Assembly (NCBI RefSeq): GCF_016902295.1
Contig: NZ_JACJLQ010000007.1
Location: 45,351-109,350, forward strand
DNA length: 64,000 nt
Source: Bacteroides caecigallinarum
GTDB taxonomy: Bacteria; Bacteroidota; Bacteroidia; Bacteroidales; Bacteroidaceae
Direction of reading: 5' to 3'
This document shows positions 27,701 through 36,055 of the stretch, one piece after another. The notes under the pieces were generated by a model, which was given only the letters and a program-made list of their open reading frames with translations, was not told the origin of the DNA and made no database searches. Both the position numbers and the translations under genes were made by a program. Numbering within the stretch: the first letter of the stretch is position 1; the number at the start of each line of letters is the position of its first letter.

Positions 27701-27923
27701 TCGTGAAATCACATTGAGCTATTCATTACCTAAAACATGGTTGAAGAATAAGGTTCAAGGATTGACTGTGTCTTTCGTTGCGCGTAATCCGTTTATTGTT
27801 TGGAAGAATATTCCTAATATCGATCCTGATTCGAACTATAACAATACTACAGGTATGGGTATGGAATACGGCTCATTGCCTTCACGTAAAAGCTATGGTT
27901 TCAATGTCAACGTTAAATTCTAA
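24732..27923 (+). CDS. SusC/RagA-type TonB-linked outer-membrane transporter
   Basis: A 1063-residue SusC homologue. Signal peptide (to about residue 28), carboxypeptidase-D-like domain (about 40-110; GNVKDAMGAIIGASIVEKG, VVSYVGYKTKEVKV), the SusC marker LSEVVVTALGIKRERKALGY (residues about 118-137), plug with LRGNTEMTGNNQPLYVIDG and GSRASHGVILITTKK, then the barrel ending SRKSYGFNVNVKF. It imports oligosaccharides under TonB energy with the SusD-like lid encoded 33 bp downstream. Position after GH16 and before SusD/SGBP/GH3 assigns it to beta-glucan oligosaccharides. Confidence 0.97.
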   Translation: MRRLNYKYTLYCGTLSLSLLGGIPQVNAGVAEVNLAIMQQNRQVSGNVKDAMGAIIGASIVEKGTTNGTITDMDGNFVLNVQPGATLVVSYVGYKTKEVKVGTSPLDITLEEDSKVLSEVVVTALGIKRERKALGYGVDEVKGEALTKAKETNVINSMAGRVPGLVVSQTAGGPSGSTRVLLRGNTEMTGNNQPLYVIDGVPLDNTNYGSAGTEGGYDLGDGISSINPDDIENMSVLKGPAASALYGSRASHGVILITTKKASGKDGERMSVEYNGTMTFETQLAKWNEVQQIYGMGSDGTYSINAVANTNKSWGPKADGSNMLDYFDGVSRPYLIIPDNVSVFFRTGLTATNTLTLSSSHGKSGVRFTYTDMRNKDIVPNTNMSRNIFNLRANTSMGKVDLDFSTNYTRESVKNRPALGDSKGNVGKNLMTLATTYDQEWLKTYQDANGEYSNWNGLDPYNVNPYWDVYKNSNQSDKDQFRFNGKAIWNVTDHFKLQGTVGAEFNWFKFEDFKAPTTPGYEAGRLQISNFRNRMYNFEMLALYNNSWGDFDFNATLGANLYKVNNETTITTAQDMKIRETVALMSFNETSVEQNYYRKQINSIYGAVNVGWRHLIYLDATLRGDRSSTLPLNNNTYIYPSFSGSFVFSELIKNHNFLPYGKLRVSWAQVGSDTDPYQLGLVYTKSKFTYPGYTLGSISNTTIPNRDLKPTRTNSYEMGLELKFLNSRIGLDFTYYNQTSRNQIMAMASSWASGYTYRMINAGEIQNNGIEIALNTRPIQTKDFSWDLNINFSKNNNKVKELVDGIDLFELEKATWQDVQIAAVVGENFGSIIGPDFKRNENGDILIDPSTGLPQYDNSNHILGNASWDWTGGVVTNFTYKNISLAAVFDVKVGADLYSMSARAAYESGKALETLEGREEWYKSEEQRKALGISEANWTPTGGFIAPGVIDNGDGTYRPNDIYVNPEDYWMNISRYAPSMFVYDNSYIKCREITLSYSLPKTWLKNKVQGLTVSFVARNPFIVWKNIPNIDPDSNYNNTTGMGMEYGSLPSRKSYGFNVNVKF

Positions 27924-27956
27924 TTAATTCTAAATCATTTCAAAAAGAAATACACA

Positions 27957-29651
27957 ATGAAACGTTACAAATCATATATAAAAACAGCAATGTGCATGGC
28001 AATTGCACTTGCTTTTACAGCTTGCAGTGATGAATACATGAATGACATGAATACAGACCCGTCGAAAGCTGAAAATATTGACCCAAATTCACAGTTGACT
28101 TTTGCCGAACTACAGACATACGGCGACCTTGGAATGATAGAGATATACCGAAGCTATATAGGTGCCTTTACGCAGCAGCTTATGGGATGTTGGAATACAA
28201 CAAACTACGGAGGTCAGCACAAAATTGACAATAACGAAATGAATCGTTTTTGGACAAATCTTTATACTACAGGAATCAAGAATCTTGTAGATGTTGAGGT
28301 AAAGACAGAAGGTGACGAGAACAAAGTGAACATACATGCCGCTGCTGTGATTTACAAAGTATATCTTATGTCTATCATAACAGATACATACGGTGATGCT
28401 CCATACTCAGAGGCAGCCAGAGGTTTTATCAGTGGTATTACAAGTCCTCGTTATGATACTCAGGAAGAAATTTACGATAGTTTCTTTACTGAACTGTCTG
28501 CTGCCGTGGCTGCGTTGGATGATAAAAAAGATGCTATTACCGGTGATGCAATATTTAATGGTGATGTCAATAAATGGAAGAAATTTGCAAACTCGCTACG
28601 TATGCGTTTTGCGATGCGTATATCAGATGTAGCCCCTCAGAAAGCACAGGAAGAGTTTGAAAAAGCATATAATGATGCAGCCGGCTATATGACAAGTGCT
28701 AACGATGATGCTTTGATTGAATACATGGAACTTACATTCAATTTTGGTCAGGAAGCATATACTGATTACAGGCGCAATGCTTTGTCACAATTGTACTTTG
28801 GTAACGACCCTGCAAACAACCAGACTTATATCTGTTCTACTTTCTTCAACACATTGAAAGACAACGACGACCCTCGTACTTTTGTTCTTACCCGTTGTTA
28901 TTTCGACAAGGGGCTGACTCAGTCAAATCCTAATAACCGTATTGATTTGACAGATGAAATGCTGGAACTGGGTGCGCAGTTCAATCCTTCAAAACCGGGT
29001 GAATTCTGGTATGAACCATGGCCGGACAATGGATATTGGAGTGAAATTATAGCAGACCTTAAAGAAAGGTATCCTGACAATGCAAATTACTCAAATCCAT
29101 GGCTACAGGATGCTACCCGTCCTAAATTGGCCCAGAATTTCCTGAAATCTGATAATCCGGGTGTCGTTATGACATATGCTGAGGTTGAGTTCCTATTGGC
29201 TGAGGCTAAACTTAAAGGATGGAACGTGGGCTCTACAACTGTTGAACAGCATTATGAAAATGGCGTTAGGGCTTCAATGGCATTCCTTGTTGATAATTAT
29301 GATTGTGAAATAGACAATCAGGCTATAAACGATTATATTGCAAATCATCCTATCTCAGCTCTTAGTGACGAAGGTAAGAAAGAAGCTATAAATACTCAGG
29401 CTTGGATTCTTCACTTCCATAACCTGTCAGAGTGTTGGGCAAACATTCGTCGTTCGGGGTATCCAAAACTGAAATCTCCTGCCGAATATGGCTATGCAGC
29501 TGATAAGCTGACAGGAGGATACGACATCCCGGTACGTTTATGCTATCCTATTCTTGAGTCTTCATACAACAAGGAAGGCTATCAGGAAGCTTTGGACCGT
29601 ATGGGTGGAACTAACAGTTGGAATATTCCTGTATGGTGGGATAAAGAATAA
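27957..29651 (+). CDS. SusD/RagB-type surface glycan-binding lipoprotein
   Basis: A 564-residue lipoprotein with lipobox FTAC followed by SDEYMNDMNTDPSKAE, characteristic of the SusD-like group also annotated as starch-binding associating with outer membrane. Four TPR-like helix pairs are expected. GDAPYSEAARG and the late FLLAEAKLKGW are family landmarks. It is the lid of the SusCD pedal-bin transporter encoded just upstream and presents beta-glucan oligosaccharides to it. The sequence itself does not fix ligand specificity, which comes from the flanking GH16 and GH3 enzymes. Confidence 0.95.
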   Translation: MKRYKSYIKTAMCMAIALAFTACSDEYMNDMNTDPSKAENIDPNSQLTFAELQTYGDLGMIEIYRSYIGAFTQQLMGCWNTTNYGGQHKIDNNEMNRFWTNLYTTGIKNLVDVEVKTEGDENKVNIHAAAVIYKVYLMSIITDTYGDAPYSEAARGFISGITSPRYDTQEEIYDSFFTELSAAVAALDDKKDAITGDAIFNGDVNKWKKFANSLRMRFAMRISDVAPQKAQEEFEKAYNDAAGYMTSANDDALIEYMELTFNFGQEAYTDYRRNALSQLYFGNDPANNQTYICSTFFNTLKDNDDPRTFVLTRCYFDKGLTQSNPNNRIDLTDEMLELGAQFNPSKPGEFWYEPWPDNGYWSEIIADLKERYPDNANYSNPWLQDATRPKLAQNFLKSDNPGVVMTYAEVEFLLAEAKLKGWNVGSTTVEQHYENGVRASMAFLVDNYDCEIDNQAINDYIANHPISALSDEGKKEAINTQAWILHFHNLSECWANIRRSGYPKLKSPAEYGYAADKLTGGYDIPVRLCYPILESSYNKEGYQEALDRMGGTNSWNIPVWWDKE

Positions 29652-29689
29652 AAATCTAATACGTTAAACAATTTAAACTTCGTATCAAT

Positions 29690-30985
29690 ATGAAAAAAAT
29701 ATATTTGATATTATTGGTATTGCTTGCTGCTGGTTCTGCTTTTACTTCTTGTAGTGAGGAAAAACCATTCTCTACTGCGACAGTAGATGATAACCCACGT
29801 ATAATAGCACCGACATTTCCTGAACGTGATGAAAATGGCGGATTAGGAACTATTTCAGAAATTGACAGAGATGTGTTGTTCTCAATAACTGTTACAACGA
29901 CACCTGCAGATTATACATCTGTGGTATGGACGCTTGATGGTGAAAATGTTGGGACAGAAAAGACACTCGAGATGAATCTTGAAGCAGGTATATATCATCT
30001 TAGAGTTGATGTCTCAACTCCTGTAGGAAAGACAACTTTTCGTGAAGGACTTGTAAAAATAAAAGCTTTGGCCGAAGATCCTCAGAGTGATGAAATCGTA
30101 TTAGAACGCATTGTTGTACCAGGAGGATGGGCACGATTAAGCGGAACAAATCTTGACAAGGTAGCAAAAGTCGCTTTAAAGCAGATAAATGTTAGTGAAT
30201 CTAAAAGTAATCCAGAAGTAGAAATATCTGATGTAACATACGTCGAATCAGGTGCCTATATTGAGTTTAAAATTCCTGCAGGATTGTCTGACGGTGAGTA
30301 TCGTGTGGTATTTATTGATGTGGAAGGCAATAGATACGGTGCTAATACAATGGATGTTACTTCTAAGTCTTTGGTAACATCAGGCCCTGATAGTAAACAG
30401 CCAAATGCTAAGTGGACTCTTACAGGATTGAATATGGATAAAGTTGCTTCGTTGTCATTGGGTGGAAACGCAATCACTACATTCGTTGAACAGTATTCAA
30501 CTCGTTTGACTTTCGTTTCACCTATAGTTGCAGATGGAGACTATGTACTGACTGGTATAACAAGTGATGGAGAAAGCGTTAATTTCTTTGTCGAAGACGA
30601 GATAAAGACAGAGCTAGCTGTTACAGTTAAGGATTCACCATCCGAAGTTGAATTATGGAAAGGACATTATTATGTTTCTTGGGAGGCTGGAGCATCAGAA
30701 TCTGCAAAAGAATTTGGTGAAGTTAAAACAATGATTCAAGATTTGCCTCTAGGAAGTAAATTGAAAATATATTACACAATAGAGCCTAATGATACTTATC
30801 ATCAGATTGGAACCAAAACTGCTTATTGGACGGATCTTCCAGGTTATCCTGAATCTGTATTCTCGGAAGATGGTGTTGTTGAAATTGTTTTGACTCAGGA
30901 GATAATTGACTTGTTGAAGGCTGAAGCTGGATTTATCTGTGTAGGTCATGGATATTATGTTGACCGTGTAACTTATGAAGAATAA
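29690..30985 (+). CDS. Surface glycan-binding protein (SusE/F-position lipoprotein)
   Basis: A 431-residue lipoprotein with lipobox FTSC (Cys 21). The architecture is a string of beta-sandwich domains: a PKD/Ig-like module (about 40-125, TTTPADYTSVVWTLDGENV), two IPT/TIG-like modules (about 130-215 and 220-300, RLSGTNLDKVAKV and TLTGLNMDKVASLSLGG), and a C-terminal sandwich (about 305-431) rich in exposed aromatics (ELWKGHYYVSW, AYWTDLPGY, GHGYYVDRV) that is the likely glycan-binding end. This layout matches SGBPs next to SusD in beta-glucan PULs. It has no enzyme motif. It lies between susD and the GH3 gene, in the same operon. Confidence 0.85.
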   Translation: MKKIYLILLVLLAAGSAFTSCSEEKPFSTATVDDNPRIIAPTFPERDENGGLGTISEIDRDVLFSITVTTTPADYTSVVWTLDGENVGTEKTLEMNLEAGIYHLRVDVSTPVGKTTFREGLVKIKALAEDPQSDEIVLERIVVPGGWARLSGTNLDKVAKVALKQINVSESKSNPEVEISDVTYVESGAYIEFKIPAGLSDGEYRVVFIDVEGNRYGANTMDVTSKSLVTSGPDSKQPNAKWTLTGLNMDKVASLSLGGNAITTFVEQYSTRLTFVSPIVADGDYVLTGITSDGESVNFFVEDEIKTELAVTVKDSPSEVELWKGHYYVSWEAGASESAKEFGEVKTMIQDLPLGSKLKIYYTIEPNDTYHQIGTKTAYWTDLPGYPESVFSEDGVVEIVLTQEIIDLLKAEAGFICVGHGYYVDRVTYEE

Positions 30986-31014
30986 TTTATAAACAGCGAA
31001 TATAATTGATAAAT

Positions 31015-33351
31015 ATGAATTTTAAAAGATTACTTTTAGTTTCGTCCATTATAGGAAATGCTGCCTGCCTCGTTCAGGCGGCAACTCCTGCAGGTTTGAC
31101 GAAAGATGCAAATATTGAGAAAAAAGTTGAAGCCACACTGTCACGAATGACTTTGGATGAAAAAGTAGGACAGATGACAGAGCTTTCTATCGATGTCCTT
31201 GGTAGTGTAGTTGAAGGGGAATTCAAACTCGATAAGGAGAAAGTAAAAAATGCAATTGGAAAGTACAAAGTCGGATCTGTATTGAATGCTCCCGGACCTG
31301 TTGCACAGAGCCGTGAGAAGTGGAAGGAAATTATCGGCTATATCCAGGAAGTATCAATGAAGGAGATAGGTATTCCTTGTATCTATGGTCTTGACCAGAA
31401 TCATGGTACCACATATACACTTGGCGGAACACTTTTCCCGCAGAATATTAATCTTGGAGCTGCATTCAATCCTGAACTAACATACGAGTCGGCTGTCGTG
31501 ACTGCCTACGAAACGCGTGCAAGTAATTGTCCGTGGACCTATTCGCCTACAGTCGATATGGCAAGAGATCCTCGCTGGTCACGTGTTTGGGAAAACTATG
31601 GTGAAGATTGTCTTATTAATGCCATAATGGGAAGCGAAGCTGTCCGAGGCTTCCAGGGAGATGACCCTAACCATATTCCAGAAGACCGTGTAGCGGCTTC
31701 TGTTAAGCACTACCTTGGTTACAGTATGTCGCGTACTGGTAAAGACCGTACTCCGGCTTATATATCTGAATCTGATTTGAGAGAGAAGTGTTTTGCTCCA
31801 TTCAAGGCTTGTGTTGAGACTGGTGCGCTTACTATTATGGTGAACAGTGCTTCTATCAATGGTGTGCCGGTACATGCCAACAAGCAGTTGCTTACAGAAT
31901 GGCTTAAAGAAGATTTGGCATGGGACGGGATGTTGATTACAGACTGGGCTGATATAAATAATCTTTATACTCGTGAAAAGGTAGCTGCCAACAAGAAGGA
32001 AGCAATAGAAATTGCAATCAATGCGGGTATTGATATGGCTATGGAGCCTTATGATCTTGATTTCTGTACACTGTTGAAGGAATTGGTAGAAGAAGGTAGA
32101 GTTCCTATGAGCCGTATAGACGATGCTGTTCGTCGTATTCTTCGTCTGAAATATCGCTTGGGACTTTTTGACAATCCTAACACTGATTATAAGGATTATC
32201 CTAAATTCGGAAGCAAGGAACATGCCGCAATCGCACTCAAAGCAGCTGAAGAATCAGAAGTGTTGCTGAAAAACAAGAATAACATATTACCATTGTCAAA
32301 AGGCAAGAAAATCCTTGTGACAGGTCCTAACGCAAATTCCATGAGATGCCTTAACGGCGGATGGAGCTATACATGGCAGGGGCATCTTGCCGACCGCTTT
32401 GCAGGCGAGTATAACACAATTTATGAAGCCGTTTCCAATAAGTTCGGTGCCGATATGGTAACATTGGAACAGGGTGTTACGTATGTGGCCGAAGGTGCAT
32501 ACTATGAAGAAAATGCTCCAGAAATAGATAAGGCTGTGGCTGCTGCAAAGAATGCAGATGTTATACTGGCATGTATAGGCGAAAACTCATATTGCGAGAC
32601 TCCGGGAAATCTGGCAGACCTTGCAATTTCTGAAAACCAGCGTAACCTAGTGAAAGCTCTTGCTGAAACAGGTAAACCTATAGTATTGGTAATCAATAGC
32701 GGACGTCCACGTATTATCAGTGATATAGAGCCTATAGCAGATGCTGTTATCAATGTTTTACTTCCTGGTAATTATGGTGGCGATGCATTGGCAAATATCC
32801 TTGCCGGTGATGCTAATCCAAGTGCTAAAATGCCTTATACATATCCTAGAAATCAGGCCGAACTTACTACGTACGATTATCGTGTAAGCGAGGAAATGGA
32901 TAAGATGGAAGGTGCATACGATTATGATGCAGTGATTTCAGTGCAGTGGCCTTTCGGTTATGGCTTGAGTTATACGACATTCGATTACAAAAACTTGCGT
33001 GTAAATAAGGATACATTTGCAGTGAACGATAAACTTGAGTTTACTGTTGATGTAACTAATACCGGAAAAATTGCTGGCAAGGAAGTGGTAATGCTGTTCA
33101 GTAGTGATTTGGTGGCATCGCTTACACCTGAGAACCGCAGACTGCGCGCGTTCAGTAAAGTAGAATTACAGCCTGGTGAAACCAAAACTGTAACATTGAC
33201 CATCAAAGGAAGCGATCTTGCTTTCGTTGGTGCAGATGGAAACTGGATATTGGAGAAAGGTGATTTCCGTATGCAGATTGGTAGTCAGGTTCTCAATGTC
33301 AAATGTTCAGAAACACATAAATGGGAAACAGCTAATATTTGTGTTAAATAA
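31015..33351 (+). CDS. GH3 family beta-glucosidase
   Basis: A 778-residue glycoside hydrolase with a signal peptide (ending VQAATP) from ATG 31015; the TTG nine bases upstream is less likely. The N-terminal TIM barrel carries [34 protein letters not shown] and [12 protein letters not shown], and the catalytic nucleophile Asp in LITDWADI (about residue 305). The alpha/beta sandwich supplies the acid/base region [12 protein letters not shown] fibronectin III-like C-terminal domain closes the protein (PGETKTVTL). It acts in the periplasm, releasing glucose from imported beta-glucan oligosaccharides. It is the last gene of the PUL, followed by a terminator. Confidence 0.96.
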   Translation: MNFKRLLLVSSIIGNAACLVQAATPAGLTKDANIEKKVEATLSRMTLDEKVGQMTELSIDVLGSVVEGEFKLDKEKVKNAIGKYKVGSVLNAPGPVAQSREKWKEIIGYIQEVSMKEIGIPCIYGLDQNHGTTYTLGGTLFPQNINLGAAFNPELTYESAVVTAYETRASNCPWTYSPTVDMARDPRWSRVWENYGEDCLINAIMGSEAVRGFQGDDPNHIPEDRVAASVKHYLGYSMSRTGKDRTPAYISESDLREKCFAPFKACVETGALTIMVNSASINGVPVHANKQLLTEWLKEDLAWDGMLITDWADINNLYTREKVAANKKEAIEIAINAGIDMAMEPYDLDFCTLLKELVEEGRVPMSRIDDAVRRILRLKYRLGLFDNPNTDYKDYPKFGSKEHAAIALKAAEESEVLLKNKNNILPLSKGKKILVTGPNANSMRCLNGGWSYTWQGHLADRFAGEYNTIYEAVSNKFGADMVTLEQGVTYVAEGAYYEENAPEIDKAVAAAKNADVILACIGENSYCETPGNLADLAISENQRNLVKALAETGKPIVLVINSGRPRIISDIEPIADAVINVLLPGNYGGDALANILAGDANPSAKMPYTYPRNQAELTTYDYRVSEEMDKMEGAYDYDAVISVQWPFGYGLSYTTFDYKNLRVNKDTFAVNDKLEFTVDVTNTGKIAGKEVVMLFSSDLVASLTPENRRLRAFSKVELQPGETKTVTLTIKGSDLAFVGADGNWILEKGDFRMQIGSQVLNVKCSETHKWETANICVK

Positions 33352-33381
33352 ATAGCATCTATCATGTGATAGCCAGTTATG

Positions 33382-33413
33382 GTCCGGTCATTAATGATCG
33401 GGCTTTTCTTTTT
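33382..33413 (+). terminator. Intrinsic terminator at the end of the PUL
   Basis: A 9-bp stem GTCCGGTCA / TGATCGGGC (33382-33390 with 33395-33403, two G-U pairs) around a TTAA loop, followed by a T-rich tract. Confidence 0.75.
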
Positions 33414-33431
33414 TAGTTCAATAATTTTTAG

Positions 33432-33480
33432 TACTGTTTAGGAGCTGTTTAAATGCTGTTTAAACAGCTCCTAAACAGTA
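33432..33480. repeat. Long palindromic element, copy 2
   Basis: Perfect 22-bp arms (33432-33453 and 33459-33480) around the loop TGCTG. The central 22 bp are identical to 1400-1421. It lies between the PUL terminator and the next promoter, outside any gene. Confidence 0.85.
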
Positions 33481-33511
33481 TCGATACTGCATTTCTGTTT
33501 TTCGTACCCGT

Positions 33512-33542
33512 TTTGTTTGTACGCATTAAATAATTACCTTTG
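33512..33542 (+). promoter_or_regulatory. Promoter of the IMPACT-family gene
   Basis: TTTG (33512-33515), a 19-bp spacer and TACCTTTG (33535-33542), a full consensus match 25 bp before the ATG. Confidence 0.7.
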
Positions 33543-33566
33543 CATTATCATTCAAAACATCACAAA

Positions 33567-34172
33567 ATGCAGCAGGAAGATACATATAAAACCATTGAGA
33601 AGAAATCCGAATCAATTTATACAGAAAAGCGAAGCAAATTCATTGCCATAGCTCTTCCGGTCCGTACACTTGGAGAGATAAAGACATACCTTGAGGAGTA
33701 TCAGAAGAAATATTATGATGCCCGCCACGTGTGTTATGCCTATATGCTTGGGGCAGAGAGAAAGGATTTCCGTGCCAATGATAATGGTGAGCCTTCCGGT
33801 ACGGCAGGACGTCCTATCCTCGGTCAGATAAACTCTTTCGGACTTACGGATATACTTGTTATTGTGGTGAGATATTTCGGTGGAATAAAGTTGGGAACAA
33901 GCGGTCTTATTGTTGCATACAAGACTGCTGCGGCTCAGGCTCTTGAAGAAGCTCTTGTGATAGAGAAAACTGTTGATGAGGATGTCTCATTCGCATTTGA
34001 ATATCCTTTCATGAATGATGTGATGAGGATTGTGAAGGAAGAGGAGCCGGAGATTCTCGAACAGTCGTATGACATGGACTGTCTGATGGTACTCAGAATA
34101 AGAAAATCTGCTATGCCTAAGTTGAGGGCTCGTCTGGAAAAAGTAGAGACTTTGCGTTTCATTGATTTGTAA
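33567..34172 (+). CDS. IMPACT/YigZ family protein
   Basis: A 201-residue protein from MQQEDTYKTIEK. The conserved UPF0029 core is clear: KKYYDARHVCYAYMLG (about 50-65), the signature DNGEPSGTAGRPIL (about 73-86) and VIVVRYFGGIKLGTSGL (about 97-113). A second small domain (about 135-200) follows. YigZ/IMPACT proteins are widespread; the eukaryotic member regulates the eIF2 kinase GCN2, while the bacterial role is not settled. The in-frame extension to 33540 overlaps the promoter. It ends just before the promoter of the next gene and is apparently monocistronic. Confidence 0.93.
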   Translation: MQQEDTYKTIEKKSESIYTEKRSKFIAIALPVRTLGEIKTYLEEYQKKYYDARHVCYAYMLGAERKDFRANDNGEPSGTAGRPILGQINSFGLTDILVIVVRYFGGIKLGTSGLIVAYKTAAAQALEEALVIEKTVDEDVSFAFEYPFMNDVMRIVKEEEPEILEQSYDMDCLMVLRIRKSAMPKLRARLEKVETLRFIDL

Positions 34173-34197
34173 ATTAATTATAAAATGCTATCTTTGT
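34167..34197 (+). promoter_or_regulatory. Promoter of the L,D-transpeptidase-like lipoprotein
   Basis: TTTG (34167-34170), 19 bp, then TATCTTTG (34190-34197), overlapping the end of the IMPACT gene and 24 bp before the ATG. Confidence 0.65.
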
Positions 34198-34221
34198 GTC
34201 AAATATATAAATAGTCGGACT

Positions 34222-35238
34222 ATGAAAGCATTTGTAATTTCTTTACTTCTTGTCTTTCTTGTTTCAGGGTGTGAGATGAGAAAAGATGATGGTTTTGTGC
34301 CTTTGGAAGAAGTAGGGGAATTGCTTCAAAGTATAACTATAACGGAATTGTTTCGTGAAAAACCTATAACGGCAGAAGATATTAAAATCGCAAAAGAGCT
34401 TTTGTACGATAAATATACTTTGGATGATGTATATCCATATAAGGATACTGTGCGTTCCATAAAATGGGATGCAATAAAGAAGTGTCTTGCATACGTTGAG
34501 ACCATGAGGCCGGAGTCAGGCAATTGGTGTATAATCCAGAATTATAGAAACCGGAATGGGGAAGCTCCATTGGTACGGAGTTATGTAAGAAATGAATACA
34601 GGCGTATCTCCGATTCTTTGGGTATAGAAAGATATCAGTCGGTGCCATTGTATTTGTTGTCAGATACAGTTACCCCCGTACGCTACGGTCGTGACGGAAC
34701 TTTGGCTTCTGTAATAAAAAAGGTAGGAGGATATTACCATGTCTGTCAGGCAACTTTCGACGATGAATGGTATGTTCCCGAAAGGTATGTCAAGATTCTT
34801 CCTGATTCCACTAATTTCCATCATGTGATATTTGTTGACCGTGGCGACCAGAACATAACTACACTCGAACGTGTCGCTAAAGCCGAATGGAAGGTAAGAA
34901 GTATAAATCCTGCTACCACAGGCCGCCATCTTCCTCCATACGCGCAGGAAACTCCACTTGGCATGTACCTCATTCAGGAAAAGAAGCAGAAGATGATTTT
35001 TCTTAAAGACGGTTCAAGTGCAGTAGGAGGGTATGCGCCGTATGCAAGCCGTTTTACCAATGGGGCATATATACATGGAGTGCCTGTGAATGTTCCTGCC
35101 ACAAAGATGATAGAATACAGCTGGAGTTTGGGTACCACTCCGCGTTCACACATGTGCGTTCGTAATGCAACTTCGCATGCCAAATTTGTTTACGACTGGG
35201 CTCCGGTGCAGGAAAGTCTGGTGATTGTAATAGAGTGA
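34222..35238 (+). CDS. L,D-transpeptidase (YkuD-like) lipoprotein
   Basis: A 338-residue protein from MKAFVISLLLVFLVSGC, a lipoprotein signal (VSGC). The C-terminal third resembles the YkuD L,D-transpeptidase fold: PPYAQETPLGMYLI, AYIHGVPVN (the conserved His) and RSHMCVRN, where the nucleophile Cys follows S-H-M instead of the usual S-H-G. The middle contains an SH3-like segment (YGRDGTLASVIKKVGGYYH, near 155). YkuD enzymes form 3-3 peptidoglycan cross-links or anchor lipoproteins. A second, differently built L,D-transpeptidase-like gene follows, suggesting a cell-wall remodelling pair. The upstream extension to 34162 overlaps the preceding gene and is not used. Confidence 0.78.
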   Translation: MKAFVISLLLVFLVSGCEMRKDDGFVPLEEVGELLQSITITELFREKPITAEDIKIAKELLYDKYTLDDVYPYKDTVRSIKWDAIKKCLAYVETMRPESGNWCIIQNYRNRNGEAPLVRSYVRNEYRRISDSLGIERYQSVPLYLLSDTVTPVRYGRDGTLASVIKKVGGYYHVCQATFDDEWYVPERYVKILPDSTNFHHVIFVDRGDQNITTLERVAKAEWKVRSINPATTGRHLPPYAQETPLGMYLIQEKKQKMIFLKDGSSAVGGYAPYASRFTNGAYIHGVPVNVPATKMIEYSWSLGTTPRSHMCVRNATSHAKFVYDWAPVQESLVIVIE

Positions 35239-35338
35239 CTTGTCTGGTATAACATTTCATTGTCTTTTTTAACCTTCTGATTTTCAGTGATGTCAATATT
35301 AAGTATTATCTTTGCGCCTGAATTTTCTTTGTGGATAG

Positions 35339-36055
35339 ATGATAATACGAAATATATTCATATCGGCAGTTTTATTATTGGTGGGTTTTGTCTGTCCGGC
35401 AATGGCACCGTCTTCCGCACATGGTATGCTTGTACATTCTCCTTCTGAAATTGACGAGTGTGCAGGGCTTTATGCGTCCATGCAGTTGGAGGGGATAGTA
35501 AATTATAAAGCATTCCGTCAGGCGGTAGAGGGATACAATAAGATAGGCAACCGTCGTCGTGACATTCTTACTCTGATAGATTTCTCAAAACCATCCACTG
35601 AAAAGCGTCTGTACGTATTCGATATGAAAAAACGCAGGATGATTTTCAATTCTTTAGTCTCGCATGGCAGAAACAGTGGTGAGAACTATGCTACATCTTT
35701 TTCCAACGAATACGGTTCATATAAGAGTTCCCTTGGATTTTATCTTACGGAATCCACTTACAATGGCGGAAACGGTTATTCCCTGATATTGAACGGACTT
35801 GAGAAAGGTATAAACGACAAGGCTAAGGAACGTGCCATAGTGGTGCATGGAGCATCGTATGCCAATCCTTCAGTGATAAAAGGCGGTGGTCGCTTGGGTA
35901 GAAGTCTTGGTTGTCCTGCGCTTCCTCAAAAGATTTCCAAACCAATTATTGATGCAATAAAGGGTGGAAGTGTGATGTATATTTATGCCGAGAAACCTGA
36001 ATACTTCGCACAGAGTGAGATTCTGTCTGATGTGACTGACGGAAAGAAATCATGA
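35339..36055 (+). CDS. Murein L,D-transpeptidase catalytic-domain protein (YkuD_2-like)
   Basis: A 238-residue exported protein with a signal peptide (VLLLVGFVCPAMA). The catalytic region matches the murein L,D-transpeptidase catalytic domain family seen in Bacteroidetes: FDMKKRRMIFNSLVSHG, GLEKGINDKAKERAIVVHG (His) and GRLGRSLGCPALP (nucleophile Cys). It lies 100 bp after the other L,D-transpeptidase-like gene. Its TGA overlaps the stop of the convergent histidine kinase gene by six bases, so the two transcription units run into each other. A TATCTTTG box at 35307-35314 may be its own promoter. Confidence 0.85.
   Translation: MIIRNIFISAVLLLVGFVCPAMAPSSAHGMLVHSPSEIDECAGLYASMQLEGIVNYKAFRQAVEGYNKIGNRRRDILTLIDFSKPSTEKRLYVFDMKKRRMIFNSLVSHGRNSGENYATSFSNEYGSYKSSLGFYLTESTYNGGNGYSLILNGLEKGINDKAKERAIVVHGASYANPSVIKGGGRLGRSLGCPALPQKISKPIIDAIKGGSVMYIYAEKPEYFAQSEILSDVTDGKKS

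Noticed and set aside
24732..29651. Starch (Sus) locus because of SusC/SusD homology
   Set aside because: No GH13/GH97 amylase genes are present; GH16 and GH3 indicate beta-glucan instead.
31579..32223. Minus-strand 214-codon open frame inside the GH3 gene
   Set aside because: It is antisense to a well-conserved enzyme and has no start context or family resemblance.
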